A stretch of 64,000 bases of DNA. Source: Mycoplasmataceae bacterium (GTDB lineage: Bacteria > Bacillota_I > Bacilli_A > Mycoplasmatales > Mycoplasmoidaceae). This document shows positions 39,331-48,698 of the stretch, one piece after another. The notes under the pieces were generated by a model. That model ran no database searches. It saw nothing but the letters and a program-made list of their open reading frames with translations, and was not told the origin of the DNA. The first letter of the stretch is position 1; each line of letters begins with the position of its first letter. The stretch is from contig JAITNN010000019.1 in NCBI GenBank assembly GCA_031290395.1, positions 25,430 through 89,429 of the forward strand, in the 5' to 3' direction. The position numbers were made by a program, and so were the translations under genes.

Positions 39331-41009
39331 TATTCTTCTCCAAATATTTCTAAAGCAGCTTGCTCAATCGAGTTATTAGATTTTAAAACATCTTTTAAGA
39401 TATCAATGTTAGGCTCATCAAAGAATTTGCCTTGTTTTTTGTATAACATAAATTTTTTGCTAATATCTTTTGCACTTTCTTTGTCAAAACCAATTATAAA
39501 AATTGGATGTCCGAAATATTTTCTTAACTCATTTAGTAAGTCAAAGTCCATATTTTTAACATTTAATAGTTCGGCGTCCACGCCATCATCAAATAATAGT
39601 GCAACACCGTTTTTTGAAGCAACAATTACTTTATTTGCAGCAGCAACATAGGAAAGAATTTTAGGTTTATTAGATTCTTTAATGGAATTGATAAATGTTT
39701 TAACTTTATCAACACATGCGGTATGATTGTTATAAGCAATACCATTAAAGGTTTCTTCTAAAGAAGAAATGGTTTTAATTAGTGCAGGTGTACTTCCAAT
39801 TTTCTTTGAAATTGGTTTTATTGAAATTTCACTAATAGTAAAAGCATTATCAATACTTGGAACCTCATTTGTTTTGATATTATTTGTTTTTTCAACAGAT
39901 ATTGTTGTTTCTTTTGGTTTTATAGTATTAACTGGTTCATTAACTTTAAATGAATTGAATACTGCAATTTTAAAATAAAAATGCGTATCGCTCGAATTAC
40001 GTATTTTCATATAAGCTTCTTGCCAAATATTAATAAGAGAAACACAAGTTTTTTCATCAACATTAATTGCATTAATATTATTTTCTTTTAAATATTTAAG
40101 AATGGATAAATCATGGGTTTGAATATAAATCAACTTATCAATTAGCAAACTAGTAATATCGTTCGCTAATTGCGAAAAATTAATACCGTTCTGCTCATAT
40201 TCGTCAATTAGTTTCATTAACTCCTGAGTGTTTTTTGATAACATCAAATTAATTAAATCAATCTTATTTTGAATGTCCATCAATCCAAATACATTATTAA
40301 TGTCATTCAAAGTAATATTGTTTTCAGTGTAAGTTGCCATTTGTTCTAAGGTGCTTAAAGTATCGCGACCAGAACCATCGGCTAAACTAATTAATTTATC
40401 AATCGCATCTGGGGTAATTTTGATATTTTCGTTTTTAGCAATATCTTGAATCATTTTTGTTAATTGTTGTGATGTTAAACGATTGAACAAATAATGCTGA
40501 CATCTTGATAATATTGTGGCTGGAATCTTGTGGATTTCAGTTGTCGCAAAAATAAATACCACATGCATTGGTGCTTCTTCAATCGTTTTCAACATGGCAT
40601 TTCAGGCCGCAGGCGTTAACATGTGGGCTTCATCAATGATGTACACTTTTTTGTTTAATGATGTTGGTAGAAATCTTACGCCATCAATAATGCTGCGCAC
40701 ATCTTCCACACCATTATTGCTGGCTGCATCTAACTCCAAGATATCCATTGTTTGGTTATTGTTGATAATGTCACAATTAGTACACTTATTACATGCATCC
40801 CCATTAATGGGATGTAAACAATTGATGGCTTTTGCAAAAACTTTAGCAATGGTAGTCTTACCAATACCTTTAGGACCAGCAAATATATAGGCATGTCCAA
40901 CTTTATTCAATTTAATAGAATTTGTTAATGTACGGACAATAAAATCTTGACCGATGATGTCGGCGAATGATTTAGGACGGTATTTACGATATAGTGCGAT
41001 GTGAGACAT
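39330..41009 (-). CDS. dnaX: DNA polymerase III gamma/tau subunit
   Basis: A 559-residue clamp-loader ATPase: Y-R-K-Y-R-P-K-S-F-A-D-I-I-G-Q, Walker A GPKGIGKTT, zinc site C-N-K-C-T-N-C, Walker B V-Y-I-I-D-E-A-H-M-L and sensor-1/SRC motif I-L-S-R-C-Q-H-Y. The C-terminal 200 residues are less conserved and would contact the polymerase and helicase. One UGA Trp (A-A-W-N-A-M-L-K). Confidence 0.93.
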
Positions 41010-41015
41010 AATTGT

Positions 41016-42053
41016 TTAGTACATTGTTGGCCAAAAATCATAACCTGGCAAAAGCATTTTCCCATCATCAGAGTATGTTGGTGTCGTGTAAGATGGAATT
41101 AATCAATTTGGCAATTTCATGTGGAAGAAGCCTCCTAATGTTATATTTCAAGCTATCATTAGTAAATACGCGATCACTAATAAAAATCCAATTCATAATA
41201 ATGATATTTTTAAATAATATTTCCATGAATGATTTTTATCATAACTAATCTGAGAGATTTCTTTTGTAGGTGGACAAATGCCTAATTTAACATTCAGAGT
41301 GATAAACAAACGATGAACGATTTTGATGAATTTTGTACCCTTAAAACTAAATCAAATAACAAGAATTAAAAATAATGAATATATTCAATCAACAAAATTA
41401 TGTTGTTTTAAGAAGAATGTGGCCATTACAACTAAAATTGCATAAATCGTTCAAATTATGGCAACAGTATATTGAACCTTGCCATATTTTTTATCAGTTT
41501 GTGATTTAACACCTCATACAGCGAAAATGAAAATAAATGAATTTAAGGAGTGTCCTGAAGGCAATTCACCATACGGAGCAGCTTGTTGGTATGTTTTTGC
41601 CAACATTTTCCCAAAAAAGTTCAAATTAGGATTATTAACATACATTCCGTGATTCATGACTTGATCATATTGTAAATAAGCTTGAGTTGGGATAAGAAGA
41701 TAAGAGATAAAATATAACGCCGTTAAAACAATATTTGCTGTAAAGTAGTGCCAAAAACGATCCCTACCATAAACACCATATACCACAAATGGCATAATAA
41801 TTCATGTAAATCAAGCTGGCGTATAAAACAAAATAAACGGTGTCAATAAGGGAATTTGTTCATCGAAAGTTGTGTGCAAATCAATACCTTTTATTTGCAT
41901 GCTTTCAGTGATGATCATGATGATGTAATAGCCTATATAATCGGTGATGACAAAACCTAAGAGGCATGGCAAAATACATTCTAAAATTCAATGCAAGGCT
42001 TGCTTACCTTTATTTTTAGAAGTTTGGAATTTAAAAAGTTGAACTTGAGCCAT
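41016..42053 (-). CDS. PAP2-family membrane phosphatase
   Basis: A 345-residue membrane protein with about six spans. PAP2 motifs: G-E-L-P-S-G-H-S-L-N (P-S-G-H block) near residue 175 and K-Q-H-N-F-V-D-W-I-Y-S (H-x-x-x-D block) near 220. It probably dephosphorylates lipid phosphates such as phosphatidate at the membrane. Many UGA tryptophans (at least ten). Located directly before dnaX on the same strand. Confidence 0.78.
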
Positions 42054-42300
42054 TAATTAATAATACATTATAGATAGACAATTTTGATAAAAAATAGATG
42101 AGTTTTTAATATCTTTTAAAGTTTTATAAAATTGTCTATATTTATTCTATTTATCATCATCTTTTTTAAATGATACATAGTTTATTTCCAATAAAAATCC
42201 ATCTAAATATTTATTTTTTATCTATTTATAAAATAATTTCTTTACTCTCAATAAGAGAGTAAAAGTTCTGAAATACCCCTAAATTTAGAAAATAATTTGA
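42054..42300. other. A/T-rich intergenic region with inverted repeats
   Basis: No gene. It holds ATAGACAATTTT (about 42074) and its inverted copy AAAATTGTCTAT (about 42128), plus a TTTACTCTC/GAGAGTAAA hairpin near 42240-42262. The latter may be a terminator or part of the upstream region of the gene at 42356. Confidence 0.5.
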
Positions 42301-42304
42301 AAGT

Positions 42305-42337
42305 TTTTTATAAAAAAATTATTTTCGGTGTATTAAT
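42305..42337 (+). promoter_or_regulatory. shared CGG promoter, copy B
   Basis: TTTTTTATAAAAAAATTA, then TTTTCGGTGTATTAAT, followed by GGGGAGG and the ATG at 42356. Same core as copies A and C-F; the CGG lies 27 bases before the start. Confidence 0.72.
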
Positions 42338-42355
42338 AAGGGGAGGATGAAACAT

Positions 42356-43027
42356 ATGAAAATCATCAAATTAGACAAATCATTATCAAGAGAAGAAATA
42401 GAAGACATAAATAATATTCTTATAGAATATGGGGCAAAAATTGAAAAAGATTATTGGACTATGGAGAGTAGATCTTATAATAAAGCGTTCATAGAAATTT
42501 GCTCAAAGTATCCAAATATCGGCCAGATTTCTACAACAAAATTAGAGGAAATTCTATTGGGGAAGGTTATTATGAGCAAAATCGAAAAAACTAAATATGT
42601 AACGCATAAACAACTCAAAGTAGCCCTACAACCCATGGTGACTCACAACCAGTTAAAGATTGCTTTAGAACCGATGGTCACCAAAGTAGAACTAAAAGAA
42701 GCCCTAAAACCAATGGTCACTAAAGACGAGCTTAAAGTAGCCCTACAACCCATGGTCACTAAAGTTGAATTGAAAGAAGCTTTAAAACCTATGGTCACAC
42801 ATGAGCAATTAGAAGTCGCACTAGATAAGGCTTTACAACCCATGGTTACGAAAGCAGAATTAAAGGCAGAGCTCGATCCAATTCGTGAAAATATGGTTAC
42901 CAAGGTTGAATTAGAAAAAACATTTAGAACGAAGCTTGAACCAATCAACGAGAGTTTGTTGGCCATTAACGCAACACTTATTAAAATGAATGCAAGAATG
43001 GACAAACATTGGGGTCCAGAAGACTAA
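42356..43027 (+). CDS. DUF16-like repeat/coiled-coil protein
   Basis: A 223-residue protein. The first 75 residues are globular. Then tandem 14-residue units of the type P-M-V-T-K-x-E-L-K-x-A-L occur about seven times, followed by a coiled-coil end and M-D-K-H-W-G, almost the same as the end of the protein at 4765-5025. The ATG at 42347 is too close to the GGGGAGG site, so 42356 is chosen. The Y-V-T-H-K-Q-L start of the repeat block recalls mycoplasma DUF16-type proteins. Carries the recA-type CGG promoter. Repeat number may vary between strains. Confidence 0.75.
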   Translation: MKIIKLDKSLSREEIEDINNILIEYGAKIEKDYWTMESRSYNKAFIEICSKYPNIGQISTTKLEEILLGKVIMSKIEKTKYVTHKQLKVALQPMVTHNQLKIALEPMVTKVELKEALKPMVTKDELKVALQPMVTKVELKEALKPMVTHEQLEVALDKALQPMVTKAELKAELDPIRENMVTKVELEKTFRTKLEPINESLLAINATLIKMNARMDKHWGPED

Positions 43028-43035
43028 TTAAATAA

Positions 43036-43608
43036 TTATTTAGTTTCTTCGTCTTCAAAACGATTAGCATTAAAAAAATCAACATTTTCTAAATCGCCAT
43101 CTTCGGTATTAATTTTTGGTAGTTCATTTAAAGATTTAATACCAAACAAGTTAAAGAATTTTTGAGTTACTTCATAAACGTAAGGACGACCAGGCGTGTT
43201 AGAACGGCCTACATTTTTAATTAATTCAAGAGATTCTAAACGCTTTAATGCACCATCGCTAGATGAACCACGAATTTCATCAACTTTGACACCGGTACAC
43301 GGGGTGTTGTAGGCAATGATTGCTAAAGTTTCCATAACGGCTGGTGTCAAAGGATTTTTAAGACGGACATCAATTAGTTTACTAATGAATTCTTTATTTT
43401 CAGGTTTAGTAAGTAAATAATAGTGTGAACCATACACTTTAATTGTAAATCCAGAGTCAAGATTTGATTCGTAACTAGATTTTATTTCTTTAATAATATT
43501 ACGGATATCATCAGTTGGGAGATTGATAACCTTCTTAATATCGGCGATATCAACCCCATCGCTACCGCTTACATATAAAATACTTTCAATAATTGATTTT
43601 GAACTCAT
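43036..43608 (-). CDS. scpB: segregation and condensation protein B
   Basis: A 190-residue winged-helix protein: I-E-S-I-L-Y-V-S-G-S-D-G, P-A-V-M-E-T-L-A-I-I-A-Y, I-R-G-S-S-S-D-G-A-L-K-R-L and T-P-G-R-P-Y-V-Y-E-V-T. It bridges ScpA and SMC in condensin. Last gene of a five-gene set from plsC; 3 bases after scpA. Confidence 0.92.
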   Translation of the reverse strand: MSSKSIIESILYVSGSDGVDIADIKKVINLPTDDIRNIIKEIKSSYESNLDSGFTIKVYGSHYYLLTKPENKEFISKLIDVRLKNPLTPAVMETLAIIAYNTPCTGVKVDEIRGSSSDGALKRLESLELIKNVGRSNTPGRPYVYEVTQKFFNLFGIKSLNELPKINTEDGDLENVDFFNANRFEDEETK

Positions 43609-43611
43609 AAT

Positions 43612-44415
43612 TTAACTCCTAAACAACGAATCTTGCATTTCATCTTTTTGATGATTTTTGGAAATATAAATATCGTCATCCATTTCTTTTTGATTTAAAT
43701 TAATTTTACGATATTTAACTAATTCTAATAATGCCAAAAAACAAGTCACAATATATTGCTGACTAATTTTTAATTCATCAATTTCGCCAAGAAAATCACT
43801 AAAAGAAATTTCTTTAAAGTCATGTGTGTCTAAGAATAATAAGATATCTTTCTCAATATCATCTACTGCTAATTCTTGAACTAGAATTTTTTGTTGTGAA
43901 AACAAAGACATACGTCATTTTTCAAAAGCTAATTCCATTGCTTTAGATAATTTCATAGGGTCAATATTGGTTGGTAATTCTTCAATGATGAGATTATCTG
44001 GGGCATATGATTCTAAATCATCAGCACGTTTAGCATACATTTCTAAACGTTGGTTTTGCCGAGAAATGAGCTCTGGAATTGCCCCTTTGTATTTACGGTA
44101 TTCAATAATGCGTTTTACTAACTTATCTCGTTCATATTCAAAATTAGAATCTGTAAGTCCATTATTTTCAATTGGAATGACCTTTTTTGATTTTAATTCT
44201 AATAAATAGGTTGCCATTGATAGATACTCACTAGCATCATCAATCGTAATGTCATTAATATTTTTTTTAATAAATTTTAAGTATTGTGCTGCAAGAGCAG
44301 CAATGTCAAGATTTAAAATATCTAGTTTGTGTTCACGAATTAAAGATTCTAAAAGATCAATTGGGCCATCAAAAGAAGATAGTTTAAGATTTAGGGTAGT
44401 TTGTTGTTCGGTCAT
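43612..44415 (-). CDS. scpA: segregation and condensation protein A
   Basis: A 267-residue kleisin: S-S-F-D-G-P-I-D-L-L-E-S-L-I near the N-terminus, the A-A-Q-Y-L segment and A-S-E-Y-L-S-M-A-T-Y-L-L-E-L-K-S-K, then a C-terminal winged-helix part (Q-Q-Y-I-V-T-C-F-L-A-L-L-E-L-V). A UGA at 43912-43914 is a tryptophan joining the two halves. Its ATG shares TAATG with folA. Confidence 0.92.
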
Positions 44416-44873
44416 TATTTTTTAAGCTGCCATCATTCGGCTGTGAATTCCTCGTGTGATTCTGATTTTACTAATTCAAAATTACTAAAATCAATATCCA
44501 AGAAGCGATTACAATTATAACTTTCCTTTAATTTGGTCACGACTAATTCATCTGCAATAGGGGCAAAAAGTTGGTAAATTGTTTTGCCACCAATAATGTA
44601 AATATGCTGTACTTTAAAATCGTCAATTAATTTCTTCATGTCGTTGTAAACAACAACGCCTTCATGCTTCCAATTTAGATCATCTGATAAAACAACATTA
44701 GTACGGTTTACCAATGGTTTACCAATGGATTCAAAAGTTTTTTGTCCCATGACGACAGTTTGGCCACGAGTTACGCTACGAAAGTGGTCCATTTCTTCCT
44801 TGATATTTCAAGGCAAGAGATTATCAATACCAATTCCCTTATGAATATCTTGTGCTCATATTAAACTAATCAT
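44415..44873 (-). CDS. folA: dihydrofolate reductase
   Basis: A 152-residue enzyme: M-I-S-L-I-W-A-Q-D, G-I-G-I-D-N-L-L-P-W, V-V-M-G-Q-K-T-F-E-S-I-G and Y-I-I-G-G-K-T-I-Y. It regenerates tetrahydrofolate oxidised by ThyA, whose gene is immediately upstream (1-base gap). Confidence 0.93.
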
Positions 44874-44874
44874 A

Positions 44875-45744
44875 TTAAATGGCGACCTCCGCGCGAATTA
44901 CCCCTTGTGGGTTGTAATCTATTATCTCAAAATCATCGATTGTAAACTCACTAATATCATTCGGAATTCTTTTAATCTTCAATGTTGGCAATTTACCAGG
45001 GGTTCTTGATAGTTGCTCTTTCACTTGTTCTAAATGATTGGTGTAAATATGTAAATCACCAAAAGTGTGCACAAATTCTTTTGGTTTTAGACCAGTCATT
45101 GCTGCAATGATATAAACTAATAATGAATATGAACCGATGTTAAATGGTACACCCAAGAATGCATCAGCACTTCTTTGATACAACTCACAAGATAATCCGC
45201 CATTGCCATCAACATAGAATTGAAAGAGAGAATGGCATGGTGGTAAAGCCATCTTGTCAACCTCCGTTGGATTTCAAGCACAAACTATTAGTCTTCGTGA
45301 ATTAGGATTAGTTTTAATTTGATCAATTACATTTTTTAGTTGGTCTACTCCTAAAAAATTTCTCCATTGTTTGCCATACACAGGACCAAGATCACCGTGT
45401 TTTTTTGCAAAAACTGAATCAATTTTAATTTTCTCAATAAATTCTTTTAGTGTTTCCCCTTTGAAATCGGTAGATTTTTTAAAAGACTCGTATGGTCATT
45501 CATTTCAAATATTGCAGTTATTATCTACAAGATATTTGATGTTGGTATCACCACGCACAAACCAAAGTAATTCATGGATCATTGATTTATAAAATACTTT
45601 TTTTGTGGTTAATAAAGGGAAAGATTCGCTAATGTCATAACGATTTTGGTAACCAAATGTGGAGATGGTATCAATGCCGGTACGGTTGTGACGTCTTTCA
45701 CCTTTATCTAATGTATGTTGCAATAGTTCTAAATATTGTTTCAT
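44875..45744 (-). CDS. thyA: thymidylate synthase
   Basis: A 289-residue Thy[21 protein letters not shown], the catalytic [20 protein letters not shown] and H-I-Y-T-N-H. It makes dTMP from dUMP with methylene-THF. It lies 2 bases after plsC and just before folA, so the dTMP cycle is one unit. Confidence 0.95.
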
Positions 45745-45746
45745 GT

Positions 45747-46544
45747 TTACTCCTTTGGGAAGACTTGTTTCTTTTCTTGTACTAATTTTTGAATTTCTTT
45801 ATATCGTTTTTCAATGTTTTGACGAATTTGTTCACTGGTATATTCTTCTTTAGTTGTGACAAATGATGTGGGGTTCATGACACCTAACACTTCCACATAA
45901 ACCTTACGGTTTTTGTCAATAAAGTCTTTATTAGAATCAATTAAACCACTAGATCCATAGATAACAATTGGTACGATTGGTACATAAGTTTTATGAGCAG
46001 TTTTAAGTGCACCAGCTTTGATTTCACGGATTTCGTGTTCATAAATTCTTGTACCTTCAGGAAAAATAACGACACTACGTCCAGCATTAATAGATTTAAT
46101 TTGGTTTTCAAATGCTTCAAATTGTTGGCGTAGATTATCACGATCTAAATAAATAGTGTCAATTAAATCCATGGCTGCTTTCACTACTTTCGACTGTTTA
46201 TTTTCAATTTTGGATACAAAACTAAAATATGGTAGCCCTTCTTGCTCAAAAAGAATCTTAATCATGGCGATGGGGTCAATACCAGATTTATGATTGATGA
46301 TAAACAAAACTGGTTTCTTTGGAATCATATCAAATCCTTTGGATTCCACCTTAATGTGTTTGATATATAAGAATTTTTTACAAATTTTATAAACTGCTTT
46401 ATAGCGATCAACCGATAAGTAACTTTCACCATCACGGAGGTAACGTTTGGTTTTACCTTTTAAACCAAGAACAGCTACTAAAAAGGCTAAACCGACAAAT
46501 GGTAAACCAAGATAATGGAGAATGTTTAAGAAAAACTTTTTCAT
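45747..46544 (-). CDS. plsC: 1-acyl-sn-glycerol-3-phosphate acyltransferase
   Basis: A 265-residue membrane enzyme with an N-terminal hydrophobic hairpin, I-N-H-K-S-G-I-D-P (NHxxxxD catalytic motif) and F-P-E-G-T-R. It makes phosphatidate from lysophosphatidate. The ATG at 46544 is preferred over an upstream in-frame TTG at 46550. First gene of plsC-thyA-folA-scpA-scpB. Confidence 0.92.
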   Translation of the reverse strand: MKKFFLNILHYLGLPFVGLAFLVAVLGLKGKTKRYLRDGESYLSVDRYKAVYKICKKFLYIKHIKVESKGFDMIPKKPVLFIINHKSGIDPIAMIKILFEQEGLPYFSFVSKIENKQSKVVKAAMDLIDTIYLDRDNLRQQFEAFENQIKSINAGRSVVIFPEGTRIYEHEIREIKAGALKTAHKTYVPIVPIVIYGSSGLIDSNKDFIDKNRKVYVEVLGVMNPTSFVTTKEEYTSEQIRQNIEKRYKEIQKLVQEKKQVFPKE

Positions 46545-46609
46545 TAGCAATTATTATATATAAATTAGACCATATAGTTAATTGTGTTGGTTTATAATTT
46601 TAATTAAAT

Positions 46610-46684
46610 TGGGGTGTAGCCAAGCGGAAAGGCACAAGATTCTGAATCTTGCATGCGGTGGTTCGATCCCACCCACCCCAGCCA
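46610..46684 (+). tRNA. tRNA-Gln (CUG anticodon)
   Basis: Acceptor stem TGGGGTG/CACCCCA, D-arm with AGCGGAAAGGC, anticodon stem CAAGA/TCTTG with loop TTCTGAA (anticodon CTG at 46642-46644), T-arm GTGG-TTCGATC-CCAC, and discriminator G with encoded CCA. It resembles bacterial tRNA-Gln decoding CAG. Confidence 0.9.
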
Positions 46685-46685
46685 T

Positions 46686-46759
46686 GCAGATATAGTTTAG
46701 TGGTAAAACAATAGCTTCCCAAGCTGTGGTTGTCGGTTCGATTCCGATTATCTGCTCCA
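46686..46759 (+). tRNA. tRNA-Gly (CCC anticodon)
   Basis: Acceptor stem GCAGATA/TATCTGC, D-arm with TAGTGGTAA, anticodon stem ATAGC/GCTGT with loop TTCCCAA (anticodon CCC), T-loop TTCGATT and encoded CCA. It starts one base after tRNA-Gln, so the two are co-transcribed. Confidence 0.9.
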
Positions 46760-46828
46760 AAACATTGTACAAACGAATACATTCATATATCGTTATGTAT
46801 TGGCCAAAAACTTTAGGAAGAATAAAAA

Positions 46829-46855
46829 AAAACGGTCAAGTCGACCGTTTTTTAG
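46829..46855. terminator. bidirectional terminator between tRNAs and the QueD-like gene
   Basis: AAAACGGTC/GACCGTTTT stem with an AAGTC-type loop, flanked by an A-run on the left and a T-run on the right, between convergent units. Confidence 0.88.
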
Positions 46856-46858
46856 TTA

Positions 46859-47455
46859 CTAAACTTTTTCTTTATATCCGCATTTGTGACAAACGTATGA
46901 ATCATTTGTTTTTGCCATGGTGATACCACAATGTGGACAACGTTTCTTTGAATTTGGTTGTGCAAACTGGTTAGTTAAGATATATTCTTGACTTGCACCA
47001 TTAACCCCTGATGTGAAGGTTAATTTCGCAATATTAAGTCTATCTTTTAATAAAGAATAGACAATCTCAATAAAATTTTCTACTGTCATTACTTTTTTCA
47101 CAACCACAAGACGACAATTTGGGTAAGCTTTTGCAAGTTCATTTTCAAATGCTGGACCTTTTTGCTTGTTTGTTGGTGCACCATCAAGGATACCTTGCTC
47201 TTTATATGCCGCTAATACTCCTGGTAATAATGGATCATTTTCAGCTAAAACTAATGCGTGGTCAAAGTTTTGTAAAACTTCTCATGCGATTTTTTTAATT
47301 TCATTACATGGGAATACCATACCGACACCTGTGTTAATGGTGTCTTCCACTTCAATTGTTAAAATTCCAGTATGGCCATGTAAATATTGCGCCTCTCCCG
47401 CAAACCCCAAGAATCTGTGGGCGTATTGTAAATCTAATTTTGTAAAACTTCTCAT
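46859..47455 (-). CDS. 6-pyruvoyl/6-carboxy-tetrahydropterin synthase-like protein with a zinc ribbon
   Basis: A 198-residue protein. The N-terminal 150 residues have the QueD/PTPS fold marks: L-Q-Y-A-H-R-F (first zinc His), Y-L-H-G-H-T-G (second and third His), V-F-P-C-N-E-I-K-K-I (Cys equivalent) and L-Q-N-F-D-H-A-L-V-L. The C-terminus adds a zinc ribbon, C-P-H-C-G ... C-H-K-C-G, which is not part of ordinary QueD. No other queuosine gene is visible here. The substrate is uncertain; a changed function is likely. GAGGAAATTAAT precedes the ATG. Confidence 0.78.
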
Positions 47456-47551
47456 ATTAATTTCCTCTTTCAATGTTTATATATAATATTAAATCAATAA
47501 TACTTTATTAGTTGTAATGTGCCTAAAAGTATTATTGATTTCCTATTTTAT

Positions 47552-47642
47552 GGACAATTACCCAAGTGGCTCAAGGGGAACGCTTGGAAAGCGTTTAGAT
47601 GGTGTAAATCATGCAGCAGTTCGAATCTGCTATTGTCCGCCA
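47552..47642 (+). tRNA. tRNA-Ser (GGA anticodon)
   Basis: Acceptor stem GGACAAT/ATTGTCC, anticodon stem AACGC/GCGTT with loop TTGGAAA (anticodon GGA), long variable arm as required for tRNA-Ser, T-loop TTCGAAT and encoded GCCA end. Confidence 0.92.
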
Positions 47643-47646
47643 GAAT

Positions 47647-47680
47647 AAAAATCAACACTCGTAGAGAATGTTGATTTTTT
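47647..47680 (+). terminator. terminator after tRNA-Ser
   Basis: AAAATCAACA and TGTTGATTTT pair around a loop of about 12 bases, followed by a T-run. Confidence 0.88.
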
Positions 47681-47700
47681 GTTGGTGTTATAATATTTGT

Positions 47701-47808
47701 ATGAATCAACCTAACAATAAAAAGTCTAGAACAATTGAAGAATGAATGAAAATTGCTGAAGATGACGGTTGGAAAGCATTAGGCTTTCCACCGAAACATA
47801 ATAAATAA
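47701..47808 (+). CDS. tiny convergent partner protein, copy 3
   Basis: A 35-residue protein (M-N-Q-P-N-N-K-K-S-R-T-I-E-E-W). Its start resembles that of copy 2 (M-N-Q-K-Q) and it has the T-x-E-E-W motif. A TATAAT -10 lies just upstream at about 47690. Its stop abuts the stop of the convergent FKVxAT gene without a gap. Function unknown. Confidence 0.6.
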
Positions 47809-47967
47809 TTATTTAGTATCTGTTTTTAAATTATTTTCTATTTTTCATTCATTTTGATTTGATGTTTGTATTGCCCTAATGAGAGCTTCTCGTTCGTCAT
47901 TCGCTTCAACTTCCTTTGACAAAATATATTTATGTAATAATGTTGCTCTTACTTTAAAATTACGCAT
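47809..47967 (-). CDS. small FKVxAT-family protein, copy 3
   Basis: A 52-residue protein starting M-R-N-F-K-V-R-A-T-L-L, with K-E-V-E-A-N and N-E-W-K near the end, a good match to copies 1 and 4. It starts 3 bases after an OB-fold gene, so both are one transcript. Tail-to-tail with the partner at 47701. Function unknown. Confidence 0.7.
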
Positions 47968-47970
47968 AAA

Positions 47971-48240
47971 TTAAAATACTTGTACACGTTCACCGATAAG
48001 TTGCATACCTTGAATAGCATACTTAATGCGACCTTTAATACCGACAATGCTACCCTTAGTCATTGTATCCAGTTCAATTTTAAAAATTGTTTTATCTAGA
48101 TTGACTTCGACAGTGTCGTATCATTCTTCGTCACTAGTTTCTAAAAATGGTTTTTCCACTTTAATTTTGACTGTTGAGATTTCGCCATCTTTTGGCTTAA
48201 TTAGGGCTTCAACGATCCCAATGATTGCAATAAAATTCAT
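47971..48240 (-). CDS. OB-fold (SSB-like) protein
   Basis: An 89-residue protein (M-N-F-I-A-I-I-G-I-V-E-A ... V-E-V-N-L ... G-S-I-V-G-I-K-G-R-I) with the strand order of a single OB fold, as in SSB-related proteins. It lacks an acidic tail. It follows an AGGAGG site and is linked to the small FKVxAT gene. A single-stranded DNA role is likely but unproven. Confidence 0.65.
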
Positions 48241-48283
48241 ATTTGCCTCCTGTTATGAAATAATTATCAACCCAATATATAGA

Positions 48284-48318
48284 AAAAAATTTCCAAGAAT
48301 TTACGGAAATTTTTAAGA
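48284..48318 (-). terminator. terminator of the DivIVA-like gene
   Basis: AAAAATTTCC and GGAAATTTTT pair with a loop of about 11 bases; in minus-strand orientation the stem ends in a T-run just after the gene at 48329-48676. Confidence 0.75.
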
Positions 48319-48328
48319 TATTTTTTAA

Positions 48329-48676
48329 TTATTTTTTAGCAGTTTTCAATCCTGCAAGTTCTTCTCTTAGATGAGACACTTCACTAGAAACACGAGCATT
48401 ATCGTAACCATTTTTCTTGTAGTAATCTAATTGTTCGTTCTGTGTAGCAATGACATCATTTTTCTTTTGCATTTGCTCTTTTAACTTGCTAATTTCATCT
48501 TTCAATGAATTAATTTCATTAGCAAGTTCGATAGTAGTTAAATTTGATTTCTCTAAATAAGTAATCACGCCATCGAAAAATTGATCAACATCTTCTGGAT
48601 CATATCCAGAGTGAATACGTTTATTAAATTTCTTTTTGAGGATCTGATCCATCATTACTTCTAATTTGTTAGGCAT
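48329..48676 (-). CDS. DivIVA/GpsB-like protein
   Basis: A 115-residue protein: I-L-K-K-K-F-N-K-R-I-H-S-G-Y-D-P-E-D-V-D-Q-F-F-D at the N-terminus, the DivIVA membrane-binding module, followed by a Lys/Glu coiled coil to the end. In wall-less cells its division or polarity role is unclear. Divergent from rnhC. Confidence 0.82.
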   Translation of the reverse strand: MPNKLEVMMDQILKKKFNKRIHSGYDPEDVDQFFDGVITYLEKSNLTTIELANEINSLKDEISKLKEQMQKKNDVIATQNEQLDYYKKNGYDNARVSSEVSHLREELAGLKTAKK

Positions 48677-48698
48677 ATTTTGTTCCTATAATTATATT

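Noticed and set aside
42600..42960. CRISPR-like array suggested by regular repeats
   Set aside because: The repeats are in-frame 42-base units coding a coiled-coil protein, without spacers of unrelated sequence. No CRISPR array or cas gene is seen in the window.
42643..43005. Minus-strand frame over the repeat protein
   Set aside because: An antisense by-product of the low-complexity repeats.
46578..46782. Minus-strand proteins over the tRNA pair
   Set aside because: Antisense shadows of tRNA-Gln and tRNA-Gly.
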